DNA of 64,000 nucleotides from positions 620,001-684,000 of the forward strand of contig NZ_SSMC01000001.1 of the NCBI RefSeq assembly GCF_004799345.1. The letters are read 5' to 3'. The stretch is from Robertkochia marina. Its GTDB lineage: Bacteria; Bacteroidota; Bacteroidia; Flavobacteriales; Flavobacteriaceae. Positions within the stretch are counted from its first letter, which is position 1. Every line of letters begins with the position of its first letter. Under the pieces are notes generated by a model. The model was not told the origin of the DNA, ran no database searches, and was given only the letters and a program-made list of their open reading frames with translations. Below are positions 45,379 through 54,294 of the stretch, in pieces. Both the position numbers and the translations under genes were made by a program.

Positions 45379-47005
45379 CAGAGAATGGTTTTGGTTTTTT
45401 TGATGTACTGCGTTTTGTTATGATCTTCGATATGATCTCTTCGTAATTCTCCTGTTCTTTCAGGGATCGTTTTTGCTGGAGTTTTCGCCAGTCTTCCCGC
45501 AAGCCCTTCAGCAGGGAGTAACACATGACCAGAAGGATGACCGCAAAGGGCAACCCGGTTACCGTTGTAGCGGTTTGCAGGGCCTGGAGCCCCCCTCCCA
45601 GCAATAATACAGCCGCTACCGCACCTTCTACCACGGCCCAAAAGATACGCTGGGCTACCGGGGAATCTATTTTACCTCCGGAGGTCAGACTATCGATCAC
45701 CAGGGATCCGGAGTCGGAAGAGGTAACGAAAAACCCGGCGATTAGCAGTACAGCTACCACATTGATCACAATGGTTAAGGGATAGTCCTGGAAGAACACA
45801 AATAAGGCTGTAGCAATATCAGCATCGATGGCTTCAGCAAGTTCCGATTTCCCGTCCATGGTTTGCTTGATAGCCGAGCTCCCGAAGGTCGACATCCAGA
45901 AGAAGGTCACCAGGGAGGGTACAAGCAGTACCCCGAGGATAAACTCGCGAACACTACGCCCTTTAGAGATCCGGGCGATGAACATCCCCACGAAGGGCGA
46001 CCAACCGATCCACCATCCCCAATAAAAGACGGTCCAGTTGTCCTGCCAGGTAGTGCCGTTAAAGGTTTCTCCCCAGGTGGCTATCTGAAGAAAATTAAAC
46101 AGGTAGCTCCCCGTATTTTCAATAAAGGATCTTAGGATGTAGATCGTCGGACCGAGGACTAAGGCAAGGATCAACAGGAAAAACGCGATCCGCATATTCC
46201 ATTCACTGAGCACCTTTACACCCTTATCGACTCCAAGGGCCACAGAGGTGGAAGCGATCACGGTGATGATGGCAATCAGGATCATTTGGGTGAATATTCC
46301 GTTAGGCATTGAAAACACATGGTTGAGCCCCGAGGCGATCTGTTGCACTCCAAACCCCAAAGAGGTGGCGAGCCCGAAGAGGGTTGCCAATACCGCAAAA
46401 ATATCAATGATGTCGCCTATGATCCCGTAGATACGATCGCCCAGAAAGGGGTAAAATATAGACCGTATGGTGAGGGGGAGTCCGCGGGAATAGGTAAAAT
46501 ACGCCAGAGCCAGTCCGACCAGGGCATAGATGGCCCAGGGGTGAAAGCCCCAATGCAAAAAAGTGAAATTCATAGCCTGGGTAGCGGCCTCAGCCGTTTC
46601 CGGTTCAGCCCAGGGCGGATTCTGAAAATGCATGACGGGCTCTCCCACTCCGAAGAACAGAAGACCGATCCCCATCCCGGCACTAAAAAGCATAGCAAAC
46701 CAGGAGCCGGTGCTGAATTCAGGTCGCGCCATATCGCCCCCCAACCGCATAGTGCCGTATTTACTAAGGGCGAGGTAGATGAGGAATAATAAAAAGATGT
46801 TTACCGAAATAATGAAGAACCAATCTGCATAATTGGCCACCCCGCTTTGCACATCAGCAAAAAAACCTTCTGCCGATTCCCGGAAGATCAGGGTCAGGGC
46901 AATGGCAAGGACGATCACTATAGTGGAGATAAAAAATACGGGAGGGTTCACTTCAAATCCGAACATGGATTTTGACTGCGTGCTTCGGGTTACTTTTTTA
47001 GCCAT
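45365..47005 (-). CDS. BCCT family transporter (betaine/choline/carnitine)
   Basis: With the start at MAKKVTRSTQ the protein has 546 residues and 12 predicted membrane helices; a longer start adds a non-conserved tail. It shows the BCCT signature GWWIGWSPFVGMFIARISKG and the Gly-rich GMGIGLLFFGVGEP segment. The long charged C-terminus (LREDWRKLQQKRSLKEQE) could serve in osmosensing. The family imports betaine, choline or carnitine with Na+ or H+. The downstream USP gene overlaps it, pointing to a salt-stress unit and fitting a marine lifestyle. The exact substrate is not determinable. Confidence 0.95.
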   Translation of the reverse strand: MAKKVTRSTQSKSMFGFEVNPPVFFISTIVIVLAIALTLIFRESAEGFFADVQSGVANYADWFFIISVNIFLLFLIYLALSKYGTMRLGGDMARPEFSTGSWFAMLFSAGMGIGLLFFGVGEPVMHFQNPPWAEPETAEAATQAMNFTFLHWGFHPWAIYALVGLALAYFTYSRGLPLTIRSIFYPFLGDRIYGIIGDIIDIFAVLATLFGLATSLGFGVQQIASGLNHVFSMPNGIFTQMILIAIITVIASTSVALGVDKGVKVLSEWNMRIAFFLLILALVLGPTIYILRSFIENTGSYLFNFLQIATWGETFNGTTWQDNWTVFYWGWWIGWSPFVGMFIARISKGRSVREFILGVLLVPSLVTFFWMSTFGSSAIKQTMDGKSELAEAIDADIATALFVFFQDYPLTIVINVVAVLLIAGFFVTSSDSGSLVIDSLTSGGKIDSPVAQRIFWAVVEGAVAAVLLLGGGLQALQTATTVTGLPFAVILLVMCYSLLKGLREDWRKLQQKRSLKEQENYEEIISKIITKRSTSKKPKPFSDETN

Positions 47006-47305
47006 AGATCTTTCTTTTTCAAAGGTTATCCATAGCAGCGATGGGTATATGGGTCCGGGAGGGCAGAAAATTAAAGTTACAACAGGCTGCTTCTTAACAG
47101 AAGCCAAGGAATTAAGGAACACCTGTAAGCGAAATGGCAGGTTGCTTTTTAAAATACAAAAAAAAAAGGGAAAGGGGGATGTGGGGAGGACCGAGCGGTC
47201 ATGAAAGGTTCGGTGAACCTTTCATAGCGAGGGGCCAGGCGGTGCGCAGGGAAGGCCTGGTAACCTTCCTCCATGTGAGAAATGGTTGGAGGCAGATTTG
47301 GGAGA
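47006..47305. other. Gap upstream of the BCCT gene with a P3 palindrome
   Basis: The first 150 bases hold the BCCT upstream region. A P3 element follows at about 47188-47265: GAGGACCGAGCGGTC, the centre GAAAGGTTCGGTGAACCTTTC, then AGCGAGGGGCCAGGCGG. No gene is visible. Confidence 0.6.
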
Positions 47306-47672
47306 CCTGTCTGCCGTTGCATGCCAGGCAGGTTGCCACGCTTTGCAGGGCAAAGCTACCGCTGACGGATTTTAAATCTTTATTAAGATAGTTTTTAAGG
47401 AAAGGCTCCCCGCCCTAGTCAGAGGGCCGATCGTTCAGAAAACAGCCAGCGGCTGTTTTTAGTGAAGGAGCCAGCAGGCGAGAGGGCAATAGAGACAAAG
47501 TCTCGAGACGGGGTGGGTTGTATTTAGCCCTTTTAAAACAACCCCTTCCGACCCCGCTTACAGCGGCGCCACCTTCCCCTAACTAGGGGAAGGAGCCTAT
47601 TATTATTAATACTATTATTCGTCATAATCCTACACTAGAAATTAAATTTCAGCGATCTCGCAAAGACGTTCT
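47306..47672. repeat. Composite repeat C5 with R1 core
   Basis: The left shell is GGGAGACCTGTCTGCCG...GGCAGGTTGCCAC (P2 flank with the 30-bp palindrome inserted), hairpin GCTTTGC/GCAAAGC, then TACCGCTGACGG. The R1 core spans 47404-47597 with a P3 palindrome AACAGCCAGCGGCTGTT. The right shell ends in TTCAGCGATCTCGCAAAGACG. Confidence 0.8.
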
Positions 47673-47725
47673 AATTCAATACTCCAACTCCAGCCTGAAA
47701 CTCGCACCTCGAACTCTAGGTTCTA

Positions 47726-47800
47726 GCCCGCCCGCCGGCTGGCCCCTCACTATGAAAGGTTCACCGAACCTTTCATGACTGCTCGGTCCCCCCACATCCC
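47726..47800. repeat. P3 palindrome next to a promoter
   Basis: GCCCGCCCGCCGGCTGGCCC, then CTCACTATGAAAGGTTCACC with its pairing arm GAACCTTTCATGACTGC and CTCGGTCCCCC. It ends about a dozen bases upstream of the -7 element of the next gene. Confidence 0.7.
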
Positions 47801-47811
47801 TAAAAAATTCA

Positions 47812-47819
47812 TATTTTTG
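47812..47819 (+). promoter_or_regulatory. -7 promoter element TATTTTTG
   Basis: An exact TAnnTTTG match lies 28 bases before the start codon of the secreted protein that follows. No good -33 TTG is seen, because the upstream DNA is the P3 palindrome. Confidence 0.5.
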
Positions 47820-47847
47820 ATAATCAATCACTTACAATCAAAAAACA

Positions 47848-48339
47848 ATGAAAACCATCATCTTATCACTATTTATTTTGGGGAGTATATGGACCCTTCA
47901 GGCCCAGGAGCCGAAGGACAAGCATGGAGCCTGGAAAGTCAACAAAGAATACGATGAAAACGGCAACCTGATCCGCTATGATTCGGTGTACAGCTGGTCG
48001 GCAGATGGTGCCGTGGCACCCTACGACCAGGAAATGCTCGACAGCTTATTTGGAGAGATCCCCGGGATCCTGGAACCTATCAGCAGGGATATGGCAGAAT
48101 TCTTTGATAACGATCCTTTCTTTTCACAGATCTTCGGTTCAAAAGGAAATCCGGAGTTGTATTCACAACCTTTTTCAATGAAAGAGTTCGAAGATCTCCT
48201 GCGAAGCGACTCTCTGGATCTCGATGAAGACGAGATCGACAAAATGCTGGAAGAGATGGATCGGTTAAGGCTTGAAGTTATAAAACAACTGCGCGGACAG
48301 CCCAAGGTCCCGGAGGAGAAGAGAGATACGATCCGGTGA
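47848..48339 (+). CDS. Small secreted acidic protein, hypothetical
   Basis: This 163-residue protein has a signal peptide (IILSLFILGSIWTLQAQ). The mature part starts with a YDENGNLIRYDSVYSW pattern, which recalls toxin-complex/MORN-type short repeats but occurs once. An acidic helical region follows (SLDLDEDEIDKMLEEMDRL). The motif DMAEFFDNDPFFSQIFG resembles disordered, partner-binding segments. No family is recognised. It has its own promoter element and no operon partner. Confidence 0.65.
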   Translation: MKTIILSLFILGSIWTLQAQEPKDKHGAWKVNKEYDENGNLIRYDSVYSWSADGAVAPYDQEMLDSLFGEIPGILEPISRDMAEFFDNDPFFSQIFGSKGNPELYSQPFSMKEFEDLLRSDSLDLDEDEIDKMLEEMDRLRLEVIKQLRGQPKVPEEKRDTIR

Positions 48340-48413
48340 GTTTAAGGTACGTACGAAGGGATTATAAATTATAGATGGTACATGGTAGATGGGGTTGGAG
48401 GATAATTTCTGTT

Positions 48414-48456
48414 TCGTCTTCGCGAGGCACCCTCCAGGGTGACGTGGCGATCTCCG
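48414..48456. repeat. P2 hairpin, left boundary of the deleted GIY-YIG element
   Basis: CGTCTTCGCGA, arms CACCCT/AGGGTG, then GTGGCGATCTCC. The same hairpin tip (cacccttcagggtg) precedes the intact GIY-YIG gene at 57.0 kb, tying the two loci together. Confidence 0.85.
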
Positions 48457-48492
48457 CGTTACAGTATTGAATTCATAACAAATTCGAAGTTC

Positions 48493-48571
48493 CTACGTAA
48501 TAGCAAAGATCCACCACTCAGAGAGATCATTCCATTCAGGATTATCGGCTTCAATGAATTTTATCTTGGCT
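48493..48571 (-). pseudogene. GIY-YIG nuclease remnant (C-terminal 25 codons)
   Basis: On the minus strand the reading frame AKIKFIEADNPEWNDL continues to a stop and matches the C-terminus of the intact nuclease at 57.1 kb (KINLIEADNPEWNDLSEGW). Similarity extends through the non-coding sequence downstream to the P2 boundary. On the other side the DNA jumps directly to 'gtgttcggtactttatttt', matching the sequence just outside the intact gene's start. About 245 bp of gene interior are missing while both element ends remain. The surviving frame and stop codon are intact. Confidence 0.8.
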
Positions 48572-48601
48572 TGCAAATTCTTAGTGTTCGGTACTTTATT
48601 T

Positions 48602-48671
48602 TGGGAGACCTGTCTGCCGTGGCATGCCAGGCAGGTCGCCACAGTTTGCTTCGCAAACCTCGCGAAGACGA
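48602..48671. repeat. P2 hairpin with 30-bp palindrome inserted, right boundary
   Basis: GGGAG is followed by ACCTGTCTGCCGTGGCATGC and its pairing arm, then TCGCCAC, arms GTTTGC/GCAAAC, and TCGCGAAGACGA. It is the inverted counterpart of the P2 copy on the other side of the GIY-YIG remnant. Confidence 0.85.
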
Positions 48672-48825
48672 ACCATGTATAAATTACAGTTTGTTTAAAT
48701 ATGGACCCTTTGCTCCTTTACTCTTAACAACGAAATACCTTTCTTTCAATACATTAATAAATTTTCCCTAAATTTCAATGAGTTATCCCCCGGCCTGACA
48801 AAAGTCAACCAACCAATAACTCAAA

Positions 48826-50157
48826 ATGACAACCAACCCGACCTCCCTGCGGCCCACTTCCGAGAAGGAGCGCATTCGCTCGCTGGATATTCTCAGAGGT
48901 GTTGCCCTCTTAGGCATCCTGATCCTGAACATCCTGGGCTTCGCCTTTATTTTTGATTCCTACTCCAACCCTACCCTGATCAATTTCGAAGGTATCAACA
49001 AAACCATCTGGCAGATCACCTCCCTCCTGTTCGAGGGCACTATGAGAGGGTTGTTCAGTATTCTATTTGGGGTGGGATTTTTACTTTTCCTATCGCGACT
49101 GGAGAAAAAGATTCCCGGAGGAAAAGCCATTGAGATCTATTACCGCCGGTTGTTATGGCTGATGCTTTTCGGACTCTTCCACGCCTATGTCATGCTGTGG
49201 TCTTTTGATATTTTGTTTCACTACGGGCTAATGGCCTTGATCTTATTACCCTTCAGACATCTTAAGGCCAAGCACCTTTTATTGTGTTCCCTGCTCATGC
49301 TTGGCATAGAAACGGCTAAAGGAATTCTCAATTATACAGATACGGCTCATGCAGCTCAGGAGGCCACCGAGTTGCTCGAAAAACAACAATTTGGCATCTC
49401 CCTCAGTGAAACGGAAGCCAACACAATAAAGTCATGGCAACAAAGGCAGGAAAAAATGACCCCGGAACAAGTGGCGATGAAAAATAAAGGCATGCAAGGC
49501 AGTTACCTCTCCGTATGGAAAAATTTAAAGCCTCAAACCGACTTTTGGCTGGGTAGTGCCACCTTTAGTTTTGTTGTCTGGGACCTCTTGTGCATGTTCT
49601 TCCTGGGCATGGCCCTTTACAAATGGAATATTCTTCAAAACGGAAAGAGTGGGCGTTTCTACCTGATCATGGCCCTGGTCGGATATGGCTTTGGCCTTAT
49701 GGTCAACTATTGGGAAATGCAGGCCCAGCTCCAGGCAGATTTCAGTCCTTTGGCCACAGCCAAAACAGGAACCACTTATGGCATCGGAAGGTTTTTCACG
49801 ACCCTGGGGCACATTGCACTCGTCATGCTTTGGATCAAAACGCCTTTCCTTGGATCTCTTCAAAAAGCCCTGGCGGCAGTAGGACGCATGGCCCTGACCA
49901 ATTATATGGTGCAAACCCTGCTTTGCGGGTGCTTCTTCTACGGTTATGGCCTGGGGTATTTCGGAAAACTGGAACGTTACGAGACCTATTATGTCATGGC
50001 AGCGGTATGGTTAATACAACTAGTGGTGAGTCCGCTGTGGTTACACTATTTCCGCTTTGGCCCCATGGAATGGGCCTGGCGGTCACTGACCTATTGGAAG
50101 CTGCAGCCGATGAAAAGAATCAGTAAAGAGAAGGTCACTGTATCGATATCAAATTGA
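48826..50157 (+). CDS. DUF418 (YeiB-like) membrane protein
   Basis: This 443-residue inner-membrane protein has about 10 helices. It shows the N-terminal SLDILRGVALLGILILNI motif and the C-terminal DUF418 domain (from about 270; GRMALTNYMVQTLLCG). The family is related to membrane acyltransferases (heparan/OpgC-like), but the activity is unproven. It is the first gene of a plus-strand run, 45 bases upstream of the penicillin-acylase-like gene. It may modify or export the product on which the downstream hydrolases act; that link is inference from position. Confidence 0.88.
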   Translation: MTTNPTSLRPTSEKERIRSLDILRGVALLGILILNILGFAFIFDSYSNPTLINFEGINKTIWQITSLLFEGTMRGLFSILFGVGFLLFLSRLEKKIPGGKAIEIYYRRLLWLMLFGLFHAYVMLWSFDILFHYGLMALILLPFRHLKAKHLLLCSLLMLGIETAKGILNYTDTAHAAQEATELLEKQQFGISLSETEANTIKSWQQRQEKMTPEQVAMKNKGMQGSYLSVWKNLKPQTDFWLGSATFSFVVWDLLCMFFLGMALYKWNILQNGKSGRFYLIMALVGYGFGLMVNYWEMQAQLQADFSPLATAKTGTTYGIGRFFTTLGHIALVMLWIKTPFLGSLQKALAAVGRMALTNYMVQTLLCGCFFYGYGLGYFGKLERYETYYVMAAVWLIQLVVSPLWLHYFRFGPMEWAWRSLTYWKLQPMKRISKEKVTVSISN

Positions 50158-50202
50158 CCTTAAAGTAGAATCCTTTCCCCCGGTAAAAACAACTCAACCA
50201 TT

Positions 50203-52395
50203 ATGAAATATCTGCTGTTATTCACACCACTGATTCTTTTACTTTCCTGCCAAAAGAAACAAGAAAAAGACCGTCCGGCCCTGGCCGAGCAGGTCACCAT
50301 TTACAGGGACACCTGGGGGGTGCCTCATGTAGTGGGGGAGACGGATGCGGCGGCTGTATTTGGATTGCTCTATGCTCAGTGCGAAGATAATTTTACAGCT
50401 GTAGAGTACAACCTGGTGAAGGCAATGGGGCGCCTGGCTGAATGGGATGGCGATGAAAGATCACTCATCAGAGATCTGCAAATTCGTCTTTATATGGATA
50501 TCGATGAGGCCAAAACACTCTATAAAAAGGCTCCTGAATGGATGCAACATTTATGTGAAGCTGCAGCAGAAGGCGTGAATTGGTATTTAAGGTCTCACCC
50601 CGAGGTGCAGCCAAAGATTCTTACCTCTTTTGAACCCTGGATGTGGCTGTTTCACTTCGAAGGTTCCATTACAAAAAACATTGACAACGACATCCAAGGT
50701 CCCCAAAGAACAGACATAGGATCCTATTATTTCCCTGACCAATCTTCCCGGGATGCATCGGTGTGGCTTGATGAAGGTGAATCAAATAGTTTTGCCGTTG
50801 GAAATAATCTAAGTGTTACGGGAAATCCACTTCTCTACATCAATCCACATACCTATTTACACTATCGAACTGAAGCTCATATAATAAGTAAGGAGGGATT
50901 AAATGCCTATGGGGCGATCACCTGGGGGCAATTCTTTATCTACCAGGGATTCAACGAGAACAATGGATGGGCCCACACCACCAGCTATGCTGACAATATT
51001 GATCAATTCATTCTGGAAACCAACAGCCTCGACCCCGCCGAGTCCTTCATCTTTAACAAAGACACCCTTACCTTCACAAAAAAACAGATCTCCCTGGCTT
51101 TTAAGGCTGATCAGGAAATGAAAAATACTACCGTTGAGATCCTCAGAACCTCCCTGGGCCCAGTAACCCATCAAACTGAGCATGGCTCGCCTGTTGTAAC
51201 AAAAATACATTGGCGTCCACTGAAATCCCTTGAGCAATCTTTTAAACTTATGAAGACCGGAAACCTTAAAGAGTTTAAAGAAGTCCTCCAGATTCGTGCA
51301 GACGCCACCAACAACACCATGTATGCCGGGAAAGATGGCAACATTGCCTATTTCCATGGAAATTTTATGCCCAAAAGACCTGAAAACAGGGATTATTCCA
51401 ACCCTTACCCCGTAAGCGACAGCACTGATGTATGGCAAGGGCTTCATGAATGGGACGATATGATCACTTTAGAAGACCCTGAAAACGGATGGATCATTAA
51501 CTGTAATTCAACCCCATTTATGAGTGCCGGGAAGGATAGTCCGAAACAAGAAGATTATCCCCCCTATATGGCTACCGATCCTGAAAACTTTCGGGTGCGC
51601 CTGGCCGACTCGCTTTTTTCACAAGTAAGATCACTGGATATTGATGGCCTCATTGACCTTGCCTATTACAACCGATTTCCCGCGCATATGAAGGTTAAAA
51701 AAAGCCTGGTGAATGCCTTTAAAGAATCTGGCACCAACTTTCCAGAACTCAATGAGCCCATGAGATTAATTAAAGAATGGGATGGCCAGGCAGATGAAAC
51801 TTCAGTGGCCTACAACCTGGTAACGCTATACCTTTTTGATGGCCTCTTACAAAGGATCATCCCTATAAACGGCCCTGGAGAGATCATCTCCTATGTAAAC
51901 TATCTCTCTGACAGCCTGCCTGCTCAAAAGCAATTACTGCTGTTCAAGAACACCTTAGATTCTCTTACATCAGAATGGGGGCGCTGGGAAGTACCCTATG
52001 GGGACTTAGTACGATATCAACGCCTTGAAGACCCCCTTAGCCAGCACTTTTCTGACGAGAACTCCAGCCTGCCTATGGCGAGGGGTTCAGCCATTTGGGG
52101 AGACCTCTCCTCCTTTGAAGCTTATTCATCTGATAAGAACAAATCCTGGTACGGTGTTGCCGGAAATAGCTTTGTAGCAGCGGTGGAATTCGGCGAAAAC
52201 ATCCGAGCCAAAGCCCTTATGGCAGGAGGCCAAAGTGCGCATAGCCACTCTCCTTATTTTGATGACCAGGCAAAAATGTACACCGAAGGTGAATTCAGAG
52301 AGGTGCTGTTTTACATGGAAGACATTCTGAACAACCTGGAAAGTCAGTACAAGCCGGGGGAAGAATTACCAAGGCAAAACCATAGTAAAGAATAA
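50203..52395 (+). CDS. Penicillin-acylase-family Ntn hydrolase, lipoprotein
   Basis: This 730-residue precursor is of the penicillin amidase/AHL acylase (PvdQ-like) family. The lipobox is LLLSCQKK. The alpha chain carries DTWGVPHVVGETDAAAVFG and AEWDGD. Autoproteolysis is expected before S194 in GESNSFAVGNN, the new N-terminal nucleophile. The typical Gly/Ala before Ser is Glu here, which may affect processing. The beta chain has HTYLHYRTEAH and ends in GGQSAHSHSPYFDDQ. Family members hydrolyse amide bonds of beta-lactams, acyl-homoserine lactones or lipopeptides. Four bases separate it from the next hydrolase gene. Confidence 0.92.
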   Translation: MKYLLLFTPLILLLSCQKKQEKDRPALAEQVTIYRDTWGVPHVVGETDAAAVFGLLYAQCEDNFTAVEYNLVKAMGRLAEWDGDERSLIRDLQIRLYMDIDEAKTLYKKAPEWMQHLCEAAAEGVNWYLRSHPEVQPKILTSFEPWMWLFHFEGSITKNIDNDIQGPQRTDIGSYYFPDQSSRDASVWLDEGESNSFAVGNNLSVTGNPLLYINPHTYLHYRTEAHIISKEGLNAYGAITWGQFFIYQGFNENNGWAHTTSYADNIDQFILETNSLDPAESFIFNKDTLTFTKKQISLAFKADQEMKNTTVEILRTSLGPVTHQTEHGSPVVTKIHWRPLKSLEQSFKLMKTGNLKEFKEVLQIRADATNNTMYAGKDGNIAYFHGNFMPKRPENRDYSNPYPVSDSTDVWQGLHEWDDMITLEDPENGWIINCNSTPFMSAGKDSPKQEDYPPYMATDPENFRVRLADSLFSQVRSLDIDGLIDLAYYNRFPAHMKVKKSLVNAFKESGTNFPELNEPMRLIKEWDGQADETSVAYNLVTLYLFDGLLQRIIPINGPGEIISYVNYLSDSLPAQKQLLLFKNTLDSLTSEWGRWEVPYGDLVRYQRLEDPLSQHFSDENSSLPMARGSAIWGDLSSFEAYSSDKNKSWYGVAGNSFVAAVEFGENIRAKALMAGGQSAHSHSPYFDDQAKMYTEGEFREVLFYMEDILNNLESQYKPGEELPRQNHSKE

Positions 52396-52399
52396 ATCC

Positions 52400-54268
52400 A
52401 TGAAACTCTTCCGGTTACTTTTGCTATGTATGTTTTTTTCGGGCTTCGGACAATCTGATCCGGAGAAGGAAGGAATTGCTAAGTCCTCCCTTCAACTATT
52501 GGATCAGGAGATCTCCAAATGGGTAGAAGAGGGGCATTTGATCGGTGCGGAGGTGCTGATCATAAAAAACGAGAAAACCATATTTCATGAGGCATTTGGA
52601 TGGAGTGACCGGGAAGAAAAAACACCCGTAGCAAAGAACTCCATCTGGTCGATCATGTCCATGTCGAAACCGATCACCGCCACAGCCATCCTGCATTTAA
52701 TGGAAGAGGATAAATTATCGCTAAACGATAAGGTTACTGCATACCTCCCCTCCTTTAAAGGGCACCCTAATACAACGATCAAACACCTGCTGAGCCATAC
52801 TTCGGGGTATGAAGACATCGACTATTTACCGGTATATGAAACGGACTTTAAGGCCTGGACCGAGCGATGGGCACAGGTAAAACCCACCCTTGAACTTGGT
52901 CAATATGCCTATGCCAACCTCAACTATTTCCTGTTAGGTTACATTATAGAACAGGTTAGTGGGGTAAGTACCGATAAATACATCGCTAACAAAATTTTTA
53001 AACCTTTGAACATAAAGGAGCTATATCCCTTTTTCACTCCTGATGAACCCTGGGCTTCGAGGGTCAATAGTCGTTACCGTTGGGAGGAGGGGCGCTACCG
53101 AAAATTCTGGACTCACAAATATGAAGTCCGTTGGGCATTTTACCCCGGAGCCTGGGGTTTTTGGGGTACGGCCATGGATTACGCCACCTTTATGCAGCTT
53201 TGGTTAGACAAGGGCAAGCATGACAAGGTGCACCTCCTTCAGGAAAACACCATCGATCTTGCGCTTTCCCAACATGGCGATAATTATGGCCTGGGGTGGG
53301 CATTACAGCGAAATACCAATGGCCAGTTGCAGTATTTCTGGCATGGAGGGCATGATGGCACCCGGGCCTATGCCTTCCCTGAAGAAAATACCATCGTGAT
53401 CTATATGAATCACAGCCGTAATGGGGAACACCTTGGCGCTTTTGAGGCGCTTTTGAACGACCTGGATATTGTTGCGGCAAAGCCAAACATGATCCCCTTT
53501 CCCGAATCAAAATCCTTTTTAACATTGACCCAAAACCAAGTGGAAGCCCTGGAAGGCATCTATATAGCTGATGATTTTGAAAATGCCCCTCCTTTTAAAA
53601 TGGAGGTCCGGCAAAATAAAGGCGATTTAACCATCCAGTATGCCTCTTTAGGTTCAGCTTTCTCAACCAAAGATCACCTCCTTCCCATTAATAACCTACA
53701 ATTCCTGCTGGGAGCGATCTCCCAAGATCACCCAACCCTTTACGATCCGAACGTATCGCTTTCCTTTACCGATAATTCCAAGCAGGCAAGTAAAGTTCAT
53801 TGGATGATTCATGCAGATACCCTCTTCACAGGGTACAGAACTACTGCCAACGAATTAGCCCAAATAGAAGCTCAAACCGTCAGGACTCACCAATACCTTG
53901 ATGCTATTATTGAAGAAGCTATTGAACAGAAAGGGGTAGCCTATGCCAGGAGATTGAATGCCAGCATAGCTGAAAACGAAGGTGATTCCATCATGATCAA
54001 AGAAATATACTTGAATGCCTTAGGGTATCAATACTTACTTAAAAATGAACCGGAAAAGGCTATGGCGGTTTTGGAGATGAATCTCATCCATTATCCGAAC
54101 TCCCCTGATATATGGGATATGCTTGGACAGGTTGCTTTAAGATCAGGGAAAACTGAGAATGCCGAAGCGTATTTCAGAGAAGCCATTAGAAAGGCTGAAG
54201 TGCAAAATGATCATCGACTAAACTATTATAAACTAAATCTGGAAAGGGTCAGATCTAAAAGCAGATAA
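52400..54268 (+). CDS. Serine beta-lactamase-like hydrolase with C-terminal TPR
   Basis: This exported 622-residue protein has a class-C beta-lactamase/D-Ala-D-Ala-peptidase-like domain (about 30-370). It carries S87-M-S-K90 (SxxK) in SIMSMSKPIT, Y171-A-N173 (YxN) and the third-box HGG in FWHGGHDG. A small beta domain follows (about 380-490), then a TPR-like tail (about 535-610, EKAMAVLEMNLIHYPNSPDIW). Such proteins are often esterases or peptidases rather than true beta-lactamases. It is nearly contiguous with the acylase gene and 26 bases before the amidohydrolase. Confidence 0.9.
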   Translation: MKLFRLLLLCMFFSGFGQSDPEKEGIAKSSLQLLDQEISKWVEEGHLIGAEVLIIKNEKTIFHEAFGWSDREEKTPVAKNSIWSIMSMSKPITATAILHLMEEDKLSLNDKVTAYLPSFKGHPNTTIKHLLSHTSGYEDIDYLPVYETDFKAWTERWAQVKPTLELGQYAYANLNYFLLGYIIEQVSGVSTDKYIANKIFKPLNIKELYPFFTPDEPWASRVNSRYRWEEGRYRKFWTHKYEVRWAFYPGAWGFWGTAMDYATFMQLWLDKGKHDKVHLLQENTIDLALSQHGDNYGLGWALQRNTNGQLQYFWHGGHDGTRAYAFPEENTIVIYMNHSRNGEHLGAFEALLNDLDIVAAKPNMIPFPESKSFLTLTQNQVEALEGIYIADDFENAPPFKMEVRQNKGDLTIQYASLGSAFSTKDHLLPINNLQFLLGAISQDHPTLYDPNVSLSFTDNSKQASKVHWMIHADTLFTGYRTTANELAQIEAQTVRTHQYLDAIIEEAIEQKGVAYARRLNASIAENEGDSIMIKEIYLNALGYQYLLKNEPEKAMAVLEMNLIHYPNSPDIWDMLGQVALRSGKTENAEAYFREAIRKAEVQNDHRLNYYKLNLERVRSKSR

Positions 54269-54294
54269 ACCCATTTCCTTTTTAAGATCCAAGT

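Noticed and set aside
52400-54268. Beta-lactam resistance gene
   Set aside because: SxxK/YxN enzymes with a TPR tail are usually esterases or peptidases; nothing shows beta-lactamase activity.
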